A stretch of DNA of 59,617 bases. It comes from Gammaproteobacteria bacterium (GTDB taxonomy: Bacteria; Pseudomonadota; Gammaproteobacteria; SZUA-152). This document shows positions 37,544 to 47,132 of this stretch, piece by piece. Within the stretch, counting starts at the first letter, position 1; every line of letters starts with the position of its first letter. The stretch spans positions 1 to 59,617 of the forward strand of contig JAKIUF010000027.1 of the NCBI GenBank assembly GCA_021647705.1, read 5' to 3'. The notes beneath the pieces are model-generated. The model was given only the letters and a program-made list of their open reading frames with translations. It did not search any database and had not been told where the DNA came from. Position numbers and translations under genes: made by a program.

Positions 37544-37999
37544 TTATGGCGCTTGATTCATATTAAGCTCAAATGTATTTTTTATTGAGTTAACTAGAAC
37601 GTCCTCATCTTGTGAGCCGTACAGCACCATAAGTTTTTCGCCATCAGCAGAATAATAGATAGCGCTACCCGGCGTGGCCTTGTGAGTGCGGATAAACGCA
37701 TCACCTTTGGGGCTTTCGACATCTGCTACAAAGAAGTCAACCCAATGTTCATAATCATGGCGAATTGCATTATATCCTTTCATCAAATTAAGGCTGCTTC
37801 CATTTTCCATATCGTATATCAGTACGATGGCAGGTTTTCCCTGACCAACACGATCCAGGTCAGTGCTGAATGCAGAAGGCAGTAGTTTCCATGCCAAAAT
37901 CGCGAAGCCAGATATGATGAACAGGCCGATAATAAAAATTTTACTGACAGCGCCAGATTGACGTTGGTTTACAAGAGTAGGCGTTGTATGTGTAGACAT
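37544..37999 (-). CDS. membrane-anchored thioredoxin-fold protein lacking CXXC
   Basis: 151 residues: cytoplasmic N-terminus, one membrane helix (IFIIGLFIISGFAILAWKLL), then a thioredoxin-like domain: IVLIYDMENGSSLNLMKGYN where thioredoxins have the WCGPC motif, and ATPGSAIYYSADGEKLMVLYG with the cis-Pro and following strands. The redox cysteines are absent, so it should bind or scaffold and not act as an oxidoreductase. Fold assignment is from pattern only. It is 102 bp downstream of the citrate-synthase-like gene on the same strand. Confidence 0.6.
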   Translation of the reverse strand: MSTHTTPTLVNQRQSGAVSKIFIIGLFIISGFAILAWKLLPSAFSTDLDRVGQGKPAIVLIYDMENGSSLNLMKGYNAIRHDYEHWVDFFVADVESPKGDAFIRTHKATPGSAIYYSADGEKLMVLYGSQDEDVLVNSIKNTFELNMNQAP

Positions 38000-38101
38000 A
38001 TATTTTACTTTCTGTGATCCAGGCTGGTTTCGGGGGGTGTAATTAAAAATGTTATGTTGCTGTGTTAGGGGGTAACTATAAAAGCGGGAACCTCATAATT
38101 T

Positions 38102-38938
38102 CTAGCGCTCATTATTTTCAGGTTCATAAAAATAATGATCATCATCAGGAAATGGTAATGCGGTACGAGGTTTGTTGGCAAGCTCTAATCCGTGCGCCAA
38201 AAGTCCTGGGGAAGATGTGATTTGAAACAGCCCCGCGCCAGCCCGTGGGTGAAAACCCAAGTCGAGGAAAACTGCTGCTGCAAGACCCGTGCTTAACCAG
38301 CCCATATTGTGTTCGTGTAATGGTTTTACAAATTCATTAGCCCAATCCAGTGCCGGACCTTTTCCGGGAAGTGTCATCAGCAATGTAGCAATACGTTCAG
38401 AGATAATATCAATATCACCAAAGCGAGACCCAAACCCCGGGGCAATGTGCCAGTCTCCTGTTTCAGGCCGTTCATTTTGAGTGATCAGTTCATGGGCAAT
38501 TTGTTCGGGGGTATTTTTTCGGTTTTTTCGCAGAAATGTCATTGCGGCGCTAACCTCTCCACCACCAAGGTGGTCTCCACTCATGACTGACTGGGATATT
38601 GGCAAAATGTGGGCCGGGTTGGTTTTTCCCACCCCCGCATTCATGGCGGCCCGGGTTGCCGGATGCCTCGGGCCGGGGTTGCTTAATGCAACCAGCAGGG
38701 TTTCAAACAATCGGGACTGTTGTGCAGAGGGGAGTTCACCTGCATGAAGGAGGAAAATAACATCGGAAAAGCTGCGTTTTTCAGCAAGTTCCAAAGCATC
38801 ATAACCGTGGCATTGGCAGGATTCAGCGATATAGGGGTTATGGGCAGAGGGTATCTCCTGCCATATCCGCGTGGCAACACGATCAACAAAGGGTTCATTT
38901 CTGCTTTTAATGACGGGTTTTATATTTTCTTTTGTCAC
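38102..38938 (-). CDS. citrate-synthase-superfamily protein with altered active site
   Basis: 278 residues, short for citrate synthase and similar to citryl-CoA-lyase-like forms. Seen: SNPGPRHPATRAAMNAGVGK, SGDHLGGGEVSAA (121-133, first catalytic His region), PGFGSRFGDID (167-177) and GLFQITSSPGLLAHGLEL (C-terminal helix). In active enzymes the second motif reads PGFGH..xxDPR; here the His is Ser and the DPR motif is DID. The gene lies 26 bp after the thioesterase in a fatty-acid cluster, so a CoA-thioester substrate is plausible. Reaction unknown; a non-catalytic role is possible. Confidence 0.65.
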   Translation of the reverse strand: MTKENIKPVIKSRNEPFVDRVATRIWQEIPSAHNPYIAESCQCHGYDALELAEKRSFSDVIFLLHAGELPSAQQSRLFETLLVALSNPGPRHPATRAAMNAGVGKTNPAHILPISQSVMSGDHLGGGEVSAAMTFLRKNRKNTPEQIAHELITQNERPETGDWHIAPGFGSRFGDIDIISERIATLLMTLPGKGPALDWANEFVKPLHEHNMGWLSTGLAAAVFLDLGFHPRAGAGLFQITSSPGLLAHGLELANKPRTALPFPDDDHYFYEPENNER

Positions 38939-38964
38939 ATTTGCTTACCTGTTTATCTGTTTGC

Positions 38965-39387
38965 TTAGTCCAGTGCCCGTACTGTTTGCGGTTTACCATT
39001 TTCATCAATAGCCACAAAGGTGAGTGTTGCTTCGGTGACTTTTACCACTTCGATCTGTTGACGGTCACGTTCTGCATATACTTCGACAAATACCGTGATG
39101 GACGTGTTGCCCACTTTTTTGACGGCGGCATAACAGCTGATGAGGTCTCCAACATAAACGGGTTTTTTGAACTGGAATGCATTGACCGCCACGGTAACTG
39201 CGCGGGTGCCTGCGTATCGGTGGGCTGCAATGGATGCAGCGATATCCACTTGCGACATGATCCAGCCACCAAAAATATCACCTGTGGCATTGGTGTCGGT
39301 GGGCATGGCGAGCACCCGGGTCGTTGGCATGGTTGTGGGCAATATTTGTGTCGTTTTGCTCGCGGCCTCACTTTTTGTGTTGCTCAC
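38965..39387 (-). CDS. hotdog-fold acyl-CoA thioesterase (YciA-like)
   Basis: 140 residues. Hydrolyses acyl-CoA to fatty acid and CoA. Marks: TRVLAMPTDTNATGDIFGGW with the catalytic Asp, GGWIMSQVDIAASIAAHRYA, AVTVAVNAFQFKKPVYVGDL. The start is GTG at 39387, only 5 bp after the acyl-CoA synthetase stop, so co-transcription is near certain. Confidence 0.9.
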   Translation of the reverse strand: MSNTKSEAASKTTQILPTTMPTTRVLAMPTDTNATGDIFGGWIMSQVDIAASIAAHRYAGTRAVTVAVNAFQFKKPVYVGDLISCYAAVKKVGNTSITVFVEVYAERDRQQIEVVKVTEATLTFVAIDENGKPQTVRALD

Positions 39388-39392
39388 TGCGC

Positions 39393-41183
39393 TTAATGCC
39401 CTTTGTACATTTTTTCAATGTCATGTTTGTTTTTTTCCATGATGATGGTGCGCCGCAATTTCATTGTGGGTGTCATGGTGCCGTCATCAATGTTCCAGGG
39501 TGTGTCGAGCAGGGTAACTGCGCGCACCTTGGCGTAACCCGGGAAATCTTTCAGTTGTGGGGCAATGCGTTCCAGTATCCACTTGCATACCGGTTTACTG
39601 TTGAGTACAGAGGGGTCGCTGACATCAAAACCTTGTGTCTCGGCCTCTACCTTCCAGGTCTCTGATTCCAGTACGACAATGACCGACAAATAAGGTTTGC
39701 CTTCGCCAATGACCAGCGCCTGCTCTACCATGGGATCCAGGGTTATGGCCATTTCCATATCGGCTGGCGGTATCTTTTCACCGTTAGACAGGACGATAAT
39801 TTCCTTGAGTCGCCCGGTGATATAAATGTGATTATTTTCGATGCGTACTTTATCGCCGGTATGCAACCAGCCATCTTTATCAATCATTGCCTGTGTGGCT
39901 TCGGGATTATTCCAGTAGCCTTGCATAACGGACGGGCTACGGGTCAGTAACTCATCATTCGCACCCACTTTGATTTCGACCCCCGGCAGTGGTACGCCCA
40001 CGCTGGCAGGGTCATTGTCATTTTCCGGGTTGCCGCTAATGACGGGACTGGTTTCGGTCAGACCATAGCCTTGAATCAGGTTCAGTCCCAGGCCAATAAA
40101 TGTTTTTGCGACTTCCCCGGATAACGGCGCACCACCACAAATCGCCAGACGCAGACGCCCACCCAGTTTGTTCATGATTTTTTTTGCCACCAGCGCGTTT
40201 AAAATCGGCCAGCGCAAACCACCGCCACTGCCGCCATTTTGGAAGCGTTGCCAGCCGGTTTCCACGGCGCTGTGGAACAGTGATTGTGCAAAGGGGGATT
40301 TGTTCGCGACTTGTGCCTGAATCTTGTTGTAAACACGTTCGTAAATGCGAGGTACAGAAATCAAAATGGTAGGCTGTTGGCTGATCAGGTCTTCCGCCAG
40401 ATCCTGTACTGAGCGTGCAAAGGCGACGGTACTTCCTGTCATCATCGGGATGTAACAACCCAGGGTGCGCTCGAACATGTGTGATAGCGGTAAAAATGAC
40501 AGTAGCAGGTCTTCGCAATAAATCGGGTACTGTTGTACGGCGGCATCAGTATTAAACAGGATGTTCCTGTGGCTGAGCATCACACCCTTTGGACGCCCGG
40601 TGGTACCTGAGGTATACACCAATGTCGCCAGCGCATCGATGTCCGGTGTCGTGGCTACCGAAGGTGTTTCATCGAAAATCTGCCAGTCTGCCAGTGGGGT
40701 CAGTCGTGAAAAGTCTGTTGAGGGCTCACAGGTTTGTACGGAAACAACGCGCAGCAAACCCTGCAATTGCGCACGAATGGAGGCTAGCTTCAGCAGTGTG
40801 GCATCACCTTCCACCAATAACAGTTTGACTCCCGCATCCTGTAAAACGTACGACACATTTTCAGCGCGGTCGTCAGTGTACAGGGGCACCACCACCAGCC
40901 CCATGGCCAGTGCCGCCTGTTCAAAGAAGATCCATTGCGGACAATTACGCAACATAAGCGCCACGCGGTCACCTGTTTCCAGGTCTTCTTTTTCCAGTGC
41001 TACCTGTATTGCTGCAATCTGTCGTGCGGATTCCGCCCAGGTAAAATCCACCCAGCGGGATTGCGTGCTATCAAAGTGGCGATAGGCTATCGCTTCCGGT
41101 GTACGTTTGACGCGCTGCTGAAAAAGACCGGGCAGGTTGCCTGCATCTTCGATGGAAATAACATCCAGAGTTTTGTTAGTCAT
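39393..41183 (-). CDS. long-chain acyl-CoA synthetase (AMP-binding, FadD15-like)
   Basis: 596 residues; activates fatty acids with ATP and CoA. Motifs: P-loop VYTSGTTGRPKGVMLSH, IQGYGLTETSPVIS, GWLHTGDKVRIENNHIYITG, GRLKEIIVLSNGEKIPP, the last containing the hinge and A8 loop. C-terminal Lys in TPTMKLRRTIIMEK matches the catalytic lysine region. Length and motif style match the bacterial FadD15/long-chain group more than E. coli FadD. It sits between fadJ and the thioesterase. Confidence 0.92.
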   Translation of the reverse strand: MTNKTLDVISIEDAGNLPGLFQQRVKRTPEAIAYRHFDSTQSRWVDFTWAESARQIAAIQVALEKEDLETGDRVALMLRNCPQWIFFEQAALAMGLVVVPLYTDDRAENVSYVLQDAGVKLLLVEGDATLLKLASIRAQLQGLLRVVSVQTCEPSTDFSRLTPLADWQIFDETPSVATTPDIDALATLVYTSGTTGRPKGVMLSHRNILFNTDAAVQQYPIYCEDLLLSFLPLSHMFERTLGCYIPMMTGSTVAFARSVQDLAEDLISQQPTILISVPRIYERVYNKIQAQVANKSPFAQSLFHSAVETGWQRFQNGGSGGGLRWPILNALVAKKIMNKLGGRLRLAICGGAPLSGEVAKTFIGLGLNLIQGYGLTETSPVISGNPENDNDPASVGVPLPGVEIKVGANDELLTRSPSVMQGYWNNPEATQAMIDKDGWLHTGDKVRIENNHIYITGRLKEIIVLSNGEKIPPADMEMAITLDPMVEQALVIGEGKPYLSVIVVLESETWKVEAETQGFDVSDPSVLNSKPVCKWILERIAPQLKDFPGYAKVRAVTLLDTPWNIDDGTMTPTMKLRRTIIMEKNKHDIEKMYKGH

Positions 41184-41237
41184 TGTTAAAGTTTCCTGTA
41201 AAAATTTCCTGTTGACGGATATCAGGTGATATTAATA

Positions 41238-43277
41238 CTAAGCAACACTCGTCCAACTTGCATCGGGCGTAAAGCGTTCACCGTGACTTTCGTGCATATG
41301 ACGCATTTTTTCCAGCAGGGCTTCGGTGTTCTGGCTTTCAATATAATGTAGGGGGCCACCAAGGAATGGCGCAAAACCGGTACCAAAAATAATGCCGACA
41401 TCCAGCATATCTTTATCGCTGACCACACCTTCACGCAAGCATGCCTGCGCTTCGTTCAACATGCGCAACATCAGGCGGTCCTGAATATCGGGGGGAAAAT
41501 AATCACCTTTGCCTGGCTTTTCGATTTCCGGTTTACCTTTTTTCTTCGCGGGATAACGATAAAACCCCTGCCCGGATTTTTTACCCAGCTTGCCATTTTC
41601 CACCAGATTGCGCAGACGATCCGGTACGTCTACATTCATGGATTGTGACAGTGTTTCTGCCACGGCCAGACAAATATCCAGTCCTACGGTATCGGCCAGT
41701 GCAATGGGGCCCATGGGCATGCCAAAGTCCAGTGCTGCCTTGTCGATAACCTGCGGGCTCACGCCTTCGGATTCTAGCACCACGGCTTCCAGCAGATAGG
41801 GCATTAATACCCGATTGACCAGAAAACCCGGTGTAGACGTCACCGGCAGGGGCAAGCGGTCAATCTGCCGCGTAAAGGCAGTGGCTTTGGCAATCACTTC
41901 AGGGTCGGTATTTTTGGCGCTGACAATTTCTACCAGCTGCATCATGGCCACGGGATTAAAAAAGTGAATGCCCACCAGCCGTGCAGGGTCGGACAGACAA
42001 TCACTGAGCACATCCAGAGGAATGCTGGAGGTATTGGTGGCCAGCAGGGCACCGGGTTTCATTTGAGGCTCTACTTCCCGATAGAGGTTTTGCTTGGCTT
42101 CAATATTTTCAAAAATGGCTTCGATGACCACATCAGCCTGTGCAATACCCAGCCCGTCTTTATCCGGTGTCAGGCGATCCAGCACTTCTTCTACCAGACG
42201 TGGTTTTTTCAGTTTCTTTTTATACAGCTTGGCGGCTCGTTGAATGACTTTTGCCAGGGTCGCTTCCTGCCGGTCCTGCACGGTGACCTGCATACCTCGT
42301 AGCGCACACCAGGCTGCAATGTCGCCGCCCATCACACCGCCACCGATGATATGCACCCGCTTTGCCTTGAAAGGGTTTTTGGTCAGGGATTTGAGTTTTT
42401 CCTGCAGGAAAAAAACTCGGATCAGGTTTTGTGCCGTATCGCCCAATACCAGTTTTGCGACCGATAATTCTTCGCCCTGTAGCATGGCCTGTTTATTGCC
42501 GCCATGTCGAGCCCATAAATCGATAAGTGCATAAGGAGCGGGATAATGATTTTTGGGTGCCTTGGCAGCGACTTTTTTGCGTAATATTTTTGCCAACAGT
42601 GGGCGTACCAGTCCATGGTTGGTGGCGGACTTCCAGAAGGGTAACGGTTTTTTATGCGGTGGTTTTTGTACCACGCTGCGGGCGGCATCTTTCAGTTGCC
42701 GGTCCGGCACGGCGAAATCTATGATGCCAAGACGTTTTGCGGCACGGGCACTAATAGCTCTCCCGGATAACATCAGGTCCATGGCTGCCGGTGCGCCAAT
42801 CAATTGTGGCAAACGTGCCGCACCACCAAATCCCGGGTGAATGCCCAGACGTACCTCGGGCAGTCCCAGCCGGGTTTTCACACCATCTTCTGCGATGCGG
42901 TAATCACAACCCAACACCAGCTCCAGTCCGCCGCCCAGACAGTGACCATGGATCAGCGCCACTGTGGTAAAACGCAGACCTTCGATGCGATTAATCACAC
43001 TCTGGCCACGACGAATCAGCTCGCGCGCCTGCTCTGTATTTTTAATGGTGGTAAATTCGTTAATGTCTGCGCCGACAATAAAACTGCCGGTCTTGGCGGA
43101 AAGAATGACCAAGCCTCTGGGGCGTTCGGTTTCCAGTTCGTCCAGTATGCTGTCCAGCTCGTCTACCAGTTCGCGATTCAGCGTATTGGCATTGGCATTG
43201 GCTTTGTCGATACTCAACCAGGCGATATTGTCAGCATCGGTTTCTAACTGGAAATGTTTATAGTTTTTTTGTGTCAT
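41238..43277 (-). CDS. fadJ: FadJ-like multifunctional enoyl-CoA hydratase / 3-hydroxyacyl-CoA dehydrogenase
   Basis: Beta-oxidation alpha subunit, 679 residues from the ATG at 43277 (MTQKNYKHFQLETDADNIAW). The N-terminal crotonase domain has AKTGSFIVGADINEF and HGHCLGGGLELVLGCDYRIA with the catalytic Glu, then LPEVRLGIHPGFGG. The dehydrogenase domain follows: NAD loop VHIIGGGVMGGDIAAW, NTSSIPLDVLSD, and HFFNPVAMMQLVEI with the catalytic His. Only 2 bp separate it from the thiolase stop, as expected for a complex of both. Confidence 0.93.
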   Translation of the reverse strand: MTQKNYKHFQLETDADNIAWLSIDKANANANTLNRELVDELDSILDELETERPRGLVILSAKTGSFIVGADINEFTTIKNTEQARELIRRGQSVINRIEGLRFTTVALIHGHCLGGGLELVLGCDYRIAEDGVKTRLGLPEVRLGIHPGFGGAARLPQLIGAPAAMDLMLSGRAISARAAKRLGIIDFAVPDRQLKDAARSVVQKPPHKKPLPFWKSATNHGLVRPLLAKILRKKVAAKAPKNHYPAPYALIDLWARHGGNKQAMLQGEELSVAKLVLGDTAQNLIRVFFLQEKLKSLTKNPFKAKRVHIIGGGVMGGDIAAWCALRGMQVTVQDRQEATLAKVIQRAAKLYKKKLKKPRLVEEVLDRLTPDKDGLGIAQADVVIEAIFENIEAKQNLYREVEPQMKPGALLATNTSSIPLDVLSDCLSDPARLVGIHFFNPVAMMQLVEIVSAKNTDPEVIAKATAFTRQIDRLPLPVTSTPGFLVNRVLMPYLLEAVVLESEGVSPQVIDKAALDFGMPMGPIALADTVGLDICLAVAETLSQSMNVDVPDRLRNLVENGKLGKKSGQGFYRYPAKKKGKPEIEKPGKGDYFPPDIQDRLMLRMLNEAQACLREGVVSDKDMLDVGIIFGTGFAPFLGGPLHYIESQNTEALLEKMRHMHESHGERFTPDASWTSVA

Positions 43278-43279
43278 GA

Positions 43280-44596
43280 TCAAACCCTCTCCAGCAGCAT
43301 AGCACCGCCCTGTCCACCGCCGATACACAAACTGGCCATGCCACGCTGTGCTTTATTGCGTTCCAATACCTGTAACAAGTGCAATACGATACGCGCACCA
43401 CTGGCACCCACCGGGTGACCAAGGCTGACGCCGCCGCCGTCTACATTGAGTCTGGATTCGTCCAGTTCACCCATGACTCCTCGCATATGCAATTCTTCCC
43501 GGCAGTATTTTGGTTCATTCCAGGCGGCAAGACAGGCCTGTACCTGTGTGGCAAAGGCCTCGTTGATTTCCCAGTAATCAATATCGTCTAACGTGAATTT
43601 GTGACGTTTCATGATGGGGGTCATGGCATGCACCGGACCCAGCCCCATCTGTGCCGGGTCCAAACCCGCCCATTCACTGTCCACAATGCGTCCCAGTACG
43701 GGCAAATCCCATTTGTTCACGGCATTTTCGGAAGCCAGTAATAACAGCGCTGCACCATCGGTCACTTGTGCACTGTTACCTGCCGTCACTTTACCAAAGG
43801 GGCGGTCGAATACCGGCTTCAGGGTACCCAGTTTTTCTACCGAGGAGTCTGCACGCACACCATCATCGGCATCGTAAAAATGGCCACGGGTATCGTACAG
43901 CGTTTCGATTTCATCCATATGACCCGCTTCCTGTGCTGCGGTCAGACGCTGGTGCGAACGCACCGCGTAAGCATCCATTTTTTTCCGTGAAATATCGAAG
44001 CGGTGAGCGAGGATTTCTGCGGTCTGCCCCATGGAAAGACCGACCAGTGGATCACTGAGACCACGCAACAGGGCGATGATGGGTTTGAAATACGCGGGGC
44101 GTAATTGACGCAACGCCTGTAGTTTGGCACCGGTTGTGCGCGCACGCGCCCAGCCACCTAGCCATGCCACCATTTTTTCTGCCAGTAACACAGGAGCATG
44201 ACTCATGGATTCCACACCGCCTGCCAATACCAGATTGGCGTGCCCGTAAGCAATGCTTTGTGTTGCACAATCCAGTGCCTGCATGCCGGAGGCGCAGTTG
44301 CGTTGCACGGTCCAGGCGGGGGTGTGTTTATCGCACCCCAGGCGCAGTGCCAGCAGACGGGCGATATTGGCCTCATCCGGCCCCGGCATCACACAGCCCA
44401 TAATCACTTCATCGATATCACCTGGTTCAAAGGCTTGCCGTGCCATTAACGGGCGACCTGCACCCATGGCCAGATTGGCGGCATTGAACATTCCCGGTTT
44501 GCCCCGGGCTTTTAAAAAAGGGGTACGCGCGCCATCAACCACATAAACAGGACGTATCATTTTTTTCACTGGACCGGGTCGTTTTTTCTCACTCAT
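43280..44596 (-). CDS. fadI: FadI-like 3-ketoacyl-CoA thiolase
   Basis: 438 residues; thiolytic cleavage of 3-ketoacyl-CoA. Nucleophile Cys in QRNCASGMQALDCA, then ESMSHAPVLL, active-site His in WEINEAFATQVQA, and NVDGGGVSLGHPVGASGARI followed by CIGGGQGGAMLLE with the second Cys. The length agrees with FadI more than FadA. Partner fadJ is directly downstream. Confidence 0.94.
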   Translation of the reverse strand: MSEKKRPGPVKKMIRPVYVVDGARTPFLKARGKPGMFNAANLAMGAGRPLMARQAFEPGDIDEVIMGCVMPGPDEANIARLLALRLGCDKHTPAWTVQRNCASGMQALDCATQSIAYGHANLVLAGGVESMSHAPVLLAEKMVAWLGGWARARTTGAKLQALRQLRPAYFKPIIALLRGLSDPLVGLSMGQTAEILAHRFDISRKKMDAYAVRSHQRLTAAQEAGHMDEIETLYDTRGHFYDADDGVRADSSVEKLGTLKPVFDRPFGKVTAGNSAQVTDGAALLLLASENAVNKWDLPVLGRIVDSEWAGLDPAQMGLGPVHAMTPIMKRHKFTLDDIDYWEINEAFATQVQACLAAWNEPKYCREELHMRGVMGELDESRLNVDGGGVSLGHPVGASGARIVLHLLQVLERNKAQRGMASLCIGGGQGGAMLLERV

Positions 44597-44699
44597 GAAT
44601 GGCTCCCTTTTTTTACGGTTCCTTTCCTTCTGTTAAAACTTTCATCAAAGCGAAGGATGGAGGAATGTATATTATGCTGCGTAATGATTATTGGGTGAG

Positions 44700-47132
44700 T
44701 CAGGTCAGTTTGCCGTGACAGGCCAGTGCCGCTTTATCAAATTCATCCACCGAGATTGCCTCTAACCGGGCTGCATCGGCGGCCTGCCACTGTGTAAATT
44801 CTTCGTCGTTGATAACTTTTTTATTGGCGGCCTGCTGCCACAGTTCAGCCTCTGGTGCAGGCGATAATTCCCCATTTTTCACGGCAACACGCACTTTCTT
44901 TTCCAGTGGCACCAAGGCGATTTGCAACTCAAGGGCATGTTCGAGATTAGCCAGTGCCTGACCCGGTTCCGTGGGTATATACAGCCCACGGGTGAGCCGG
45001 TCGCGCGCATCCGAAGGTGACAATAACAAATCCGCACATTGGTGGCCTAGCTGATCTGTGGGCCCAGAAAACGGTTTGCCCAAGGGGAATACCAGAGCAC
45101 GCAGCAGCCATGCCACCGGGCGATTAGGGAAATTTTTCAGCAGGCCATCAAGGCTGTGTTGCATTTCATAAAGTGCGTGTTCGCACACCCAATGTAATAG
45201 TGGTAAATCCTCGGCGGGGCGATTTTGGTCCTCAAACCGTTTTAGTGCCGCAGATGCCAGATACAGGTAACTTAGCACGTCTGCCAGACGGCCCGATAAT
45301 TTTTCCCGACGTTTGAGACTGCCGCCCAGCACCAGCAGAGAGATATCCGAGACCAGTGCAAATACGGCGCTCATACGTGTCAGTTGTTGATAGCAGCGTC
45401 GTGACGGGCCACGCACTGGCGAAGGAGCCAGTCGTGCGCCACTTAAACCTAACCACAAGCTGCGGGCTGCGTTGCTGATGGCGAAACCCACATGCCCGCT
45501 AAAGGCACGATCAAACTCAGCGGCGTCATTTTCCGCCACCGCCTGCATTTCACGAAACACATACGGATGACAGCGAATCGCACCCTGACCAAAAATAATC
45601 AGGCTGCGAGTCAGAATATTTGCGCCTTCCACGGTGATGCCAATGGGTATGGACTGGTACACCCGGCCCATCAGGTTTTTCGGTCCCATACAAATGCCAC
45701 TGCCACCGTGAATGTCCATGGCATCATTCACCACAGTGCGCATATTTTCTGTTAGATGATATTTGACCACGGCGGAAACCACCGAGGGACTTTCGCCCAA
45801 GTCCACAGCCGCAGCCGTCAGCGTACGTGCCGCGTCCATCATGTAGGTCAAACCTGCTATCCGTGCCAGCACTTCTTCTACGCCTTCAAAACGACCAATG
45901 GGTGTTTTGAATTGTTTGCGTACCCGTGCATAGGCACCTGTGGCACGGGATACCAGTTTTCCGGCACCGGTAGACAACGCGGGTAACGAGATGGAACGAC
46001 CGGCGGCAAGACATTCCATCAGCATGCGCCAACCCTGTCCGGCGCATTTTTCACCACCGATAATCCAGTCCAGTGGAATAAACACATCCTTGCCACGATT
46101 CGGCCCGTTCATAAAGGCCTGGTTCAGTGGGAAATGACGGCTGCCGATTTCCACCCCCGGTGTGTCCGTGGGAATCAGTGCGCAGGTAATGCCCAGCTCT
46201 TCCTTGTCACCCAGCAAATGTGCGGGGTCATACAGTTTGAAGGCCAGCCCCAATACAGTGGCCACCGGGCCTAATGTGATATAACGCTTTTCCCAGTTCA
46301 GACGGATGCCGAGCACGTCTTTTTCACCGTTAAAGTCACCTTTGCAAATGACGCCACTGTCGGTCATCGCGGCAGCATCGGAGCCAGCTTCGGGCGAGGT
46401 CAGTGCAAAGCAGGGGACTTCTTCGCCCGTGGCCAGTCGTGGCAGGTAGTGGTTTTTTTGCTCATCAGTGCCGTAACGCAGCAGCAGTTCCGCCGGGCCT
46501 AGAGAGTTGGGCACCATGATGGTGACTGCGGCGGTAATGGAACGGCTGGAAATCTTCATTACCACCGAGGAATGCGCCAGCGCGGAAAATTCCAGGCCAC
46601 CGTACTGTTTGGGAATGATCATGCTGAAAAAACCGTTGTCCTTGATATAGGCCCAGACTTCGGGGGGCAGGTCGCGGTCTTCCTGGGTGATGTGCCAGTC
46701 ATCGATCATCTGGCACAGGGTGTTGGTGGGGCCGTCGAGAAAGGCGCGCTCTTCCGGGCTGAGTCTGGGCGCAGGTGTTTCCAGTAATTTTGACCAGTCC
46801 GGCTTGCCGGAAAACAGTTCACCATCCCACCACACGCTGCCTGCTTCCAGTGCCTCGCGTTCGGTGTCGGACATGGAAGGCATCACCTTGCGGAACATGA
46901 CCAGTACACGATCACTGATCAGGGTGCGGCGCAGCACGGGCAGATTCAGTGGCACGGCAACCAGCAAAAATACCGCCCAGTACAGCGTCTGCACCAAGCC
47001 ACTTGCTCCACTCCAGGTGCTGGTGGCCAGCAATACTGCGGCAATCACCGCAGTACCGGCAATTAATGGCAGACGCAGATAAAATACTGCCCATAACACG
47101 GCAATAAACAGACTACTCCAGACAATGCACAT
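44700..47132 (-). CDS. fadE: FadE, acyl-CoA dehydrogenase
   Basis: First oxidation step of beta-oxidation; FAD enzyme of the long bacterial form (810 residues). An N-terminal hydrophobic pair of helices (SLFIAVLWAVFYLRLPLIAG) suggests membrane association. The flavoprotein core includes FFSMIIPKQYGGLEFSALAH, PCFALTSPEAGSDAAAMTD, and DIHGGSGICMGPKNLMGRVY, and the extra C-terminal domain seen in E. coli FadE is present. The start codon overlaps the stop of the preceding papain-like gene by one base (TAATG). A 103-bp gap separates it from fadI. Confidence 0.94.
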   Translation of the reverse strand: MCIVWSSLFIAVLWAVFYLRLPLIAGTAVIAAVLLATSTWSGASGLVQTLYWAVFLLVAVPLNLPVLRRTLISDRVLVMFRKVMPSMSDTEREALEAGSVWWDGELFSGKPDWSKLLETPAPRLSPEERAFLDGPTNTLCQMIDDWHITQEDRDLPPEVWAYIKDNGFFSMIIPKQYGGLEFSALAHSSVVMKISSRSITAAVTIMVPNSLGPAELLLRYGTDEQKNHYLPRLATGEEVPCFALTSPEAGSDAAAMTDSGVICKGDFNGEKDVLGIRLNWEKRYITLGPVATVLGLAFKLYDPAHLLGDKEELGITCALIPTDTPGVEIGSRHFPLNQAFMNGPNRGKDVFIPLDWIIGGEKCAGQGWRMLMECLAAGRSISLPALSTGAGKLVSRATGAYARVRKQFKTPIGRFEGVEEVLARIAGLTYMMDAARTLTAAAVDLGESPSVVSAVVKYHLTENMRTVVNDAMDIHGGSGICMGPKNLMGRVYQSIPIGITVEGANILTRSLIIFGQGAIRCHPYVFREMQAVAENDAAEFDRAFSGHVGFAISNAARSLWLGLSGARLAPSPVRGPSRRCYQQLTRMSAVFALVSDISLLVLGGSLKRREKLSGRLADVLSYLYLASAALKRFEDQNRPAEDLPLLHWVCEHALYEMQHSLDGLLKNFPNRPVAWLLRALVFPLGKPFSGPTDQLGHQCADLLLSPSDARDRLTRGLYIPTEPGQALANLEHALELQIALVPLEKKVRVAVKNGELSPAPEAELWQQAANKKVINDEEFTQWQAADAARLEAISVDEFDKAALACHGKLT

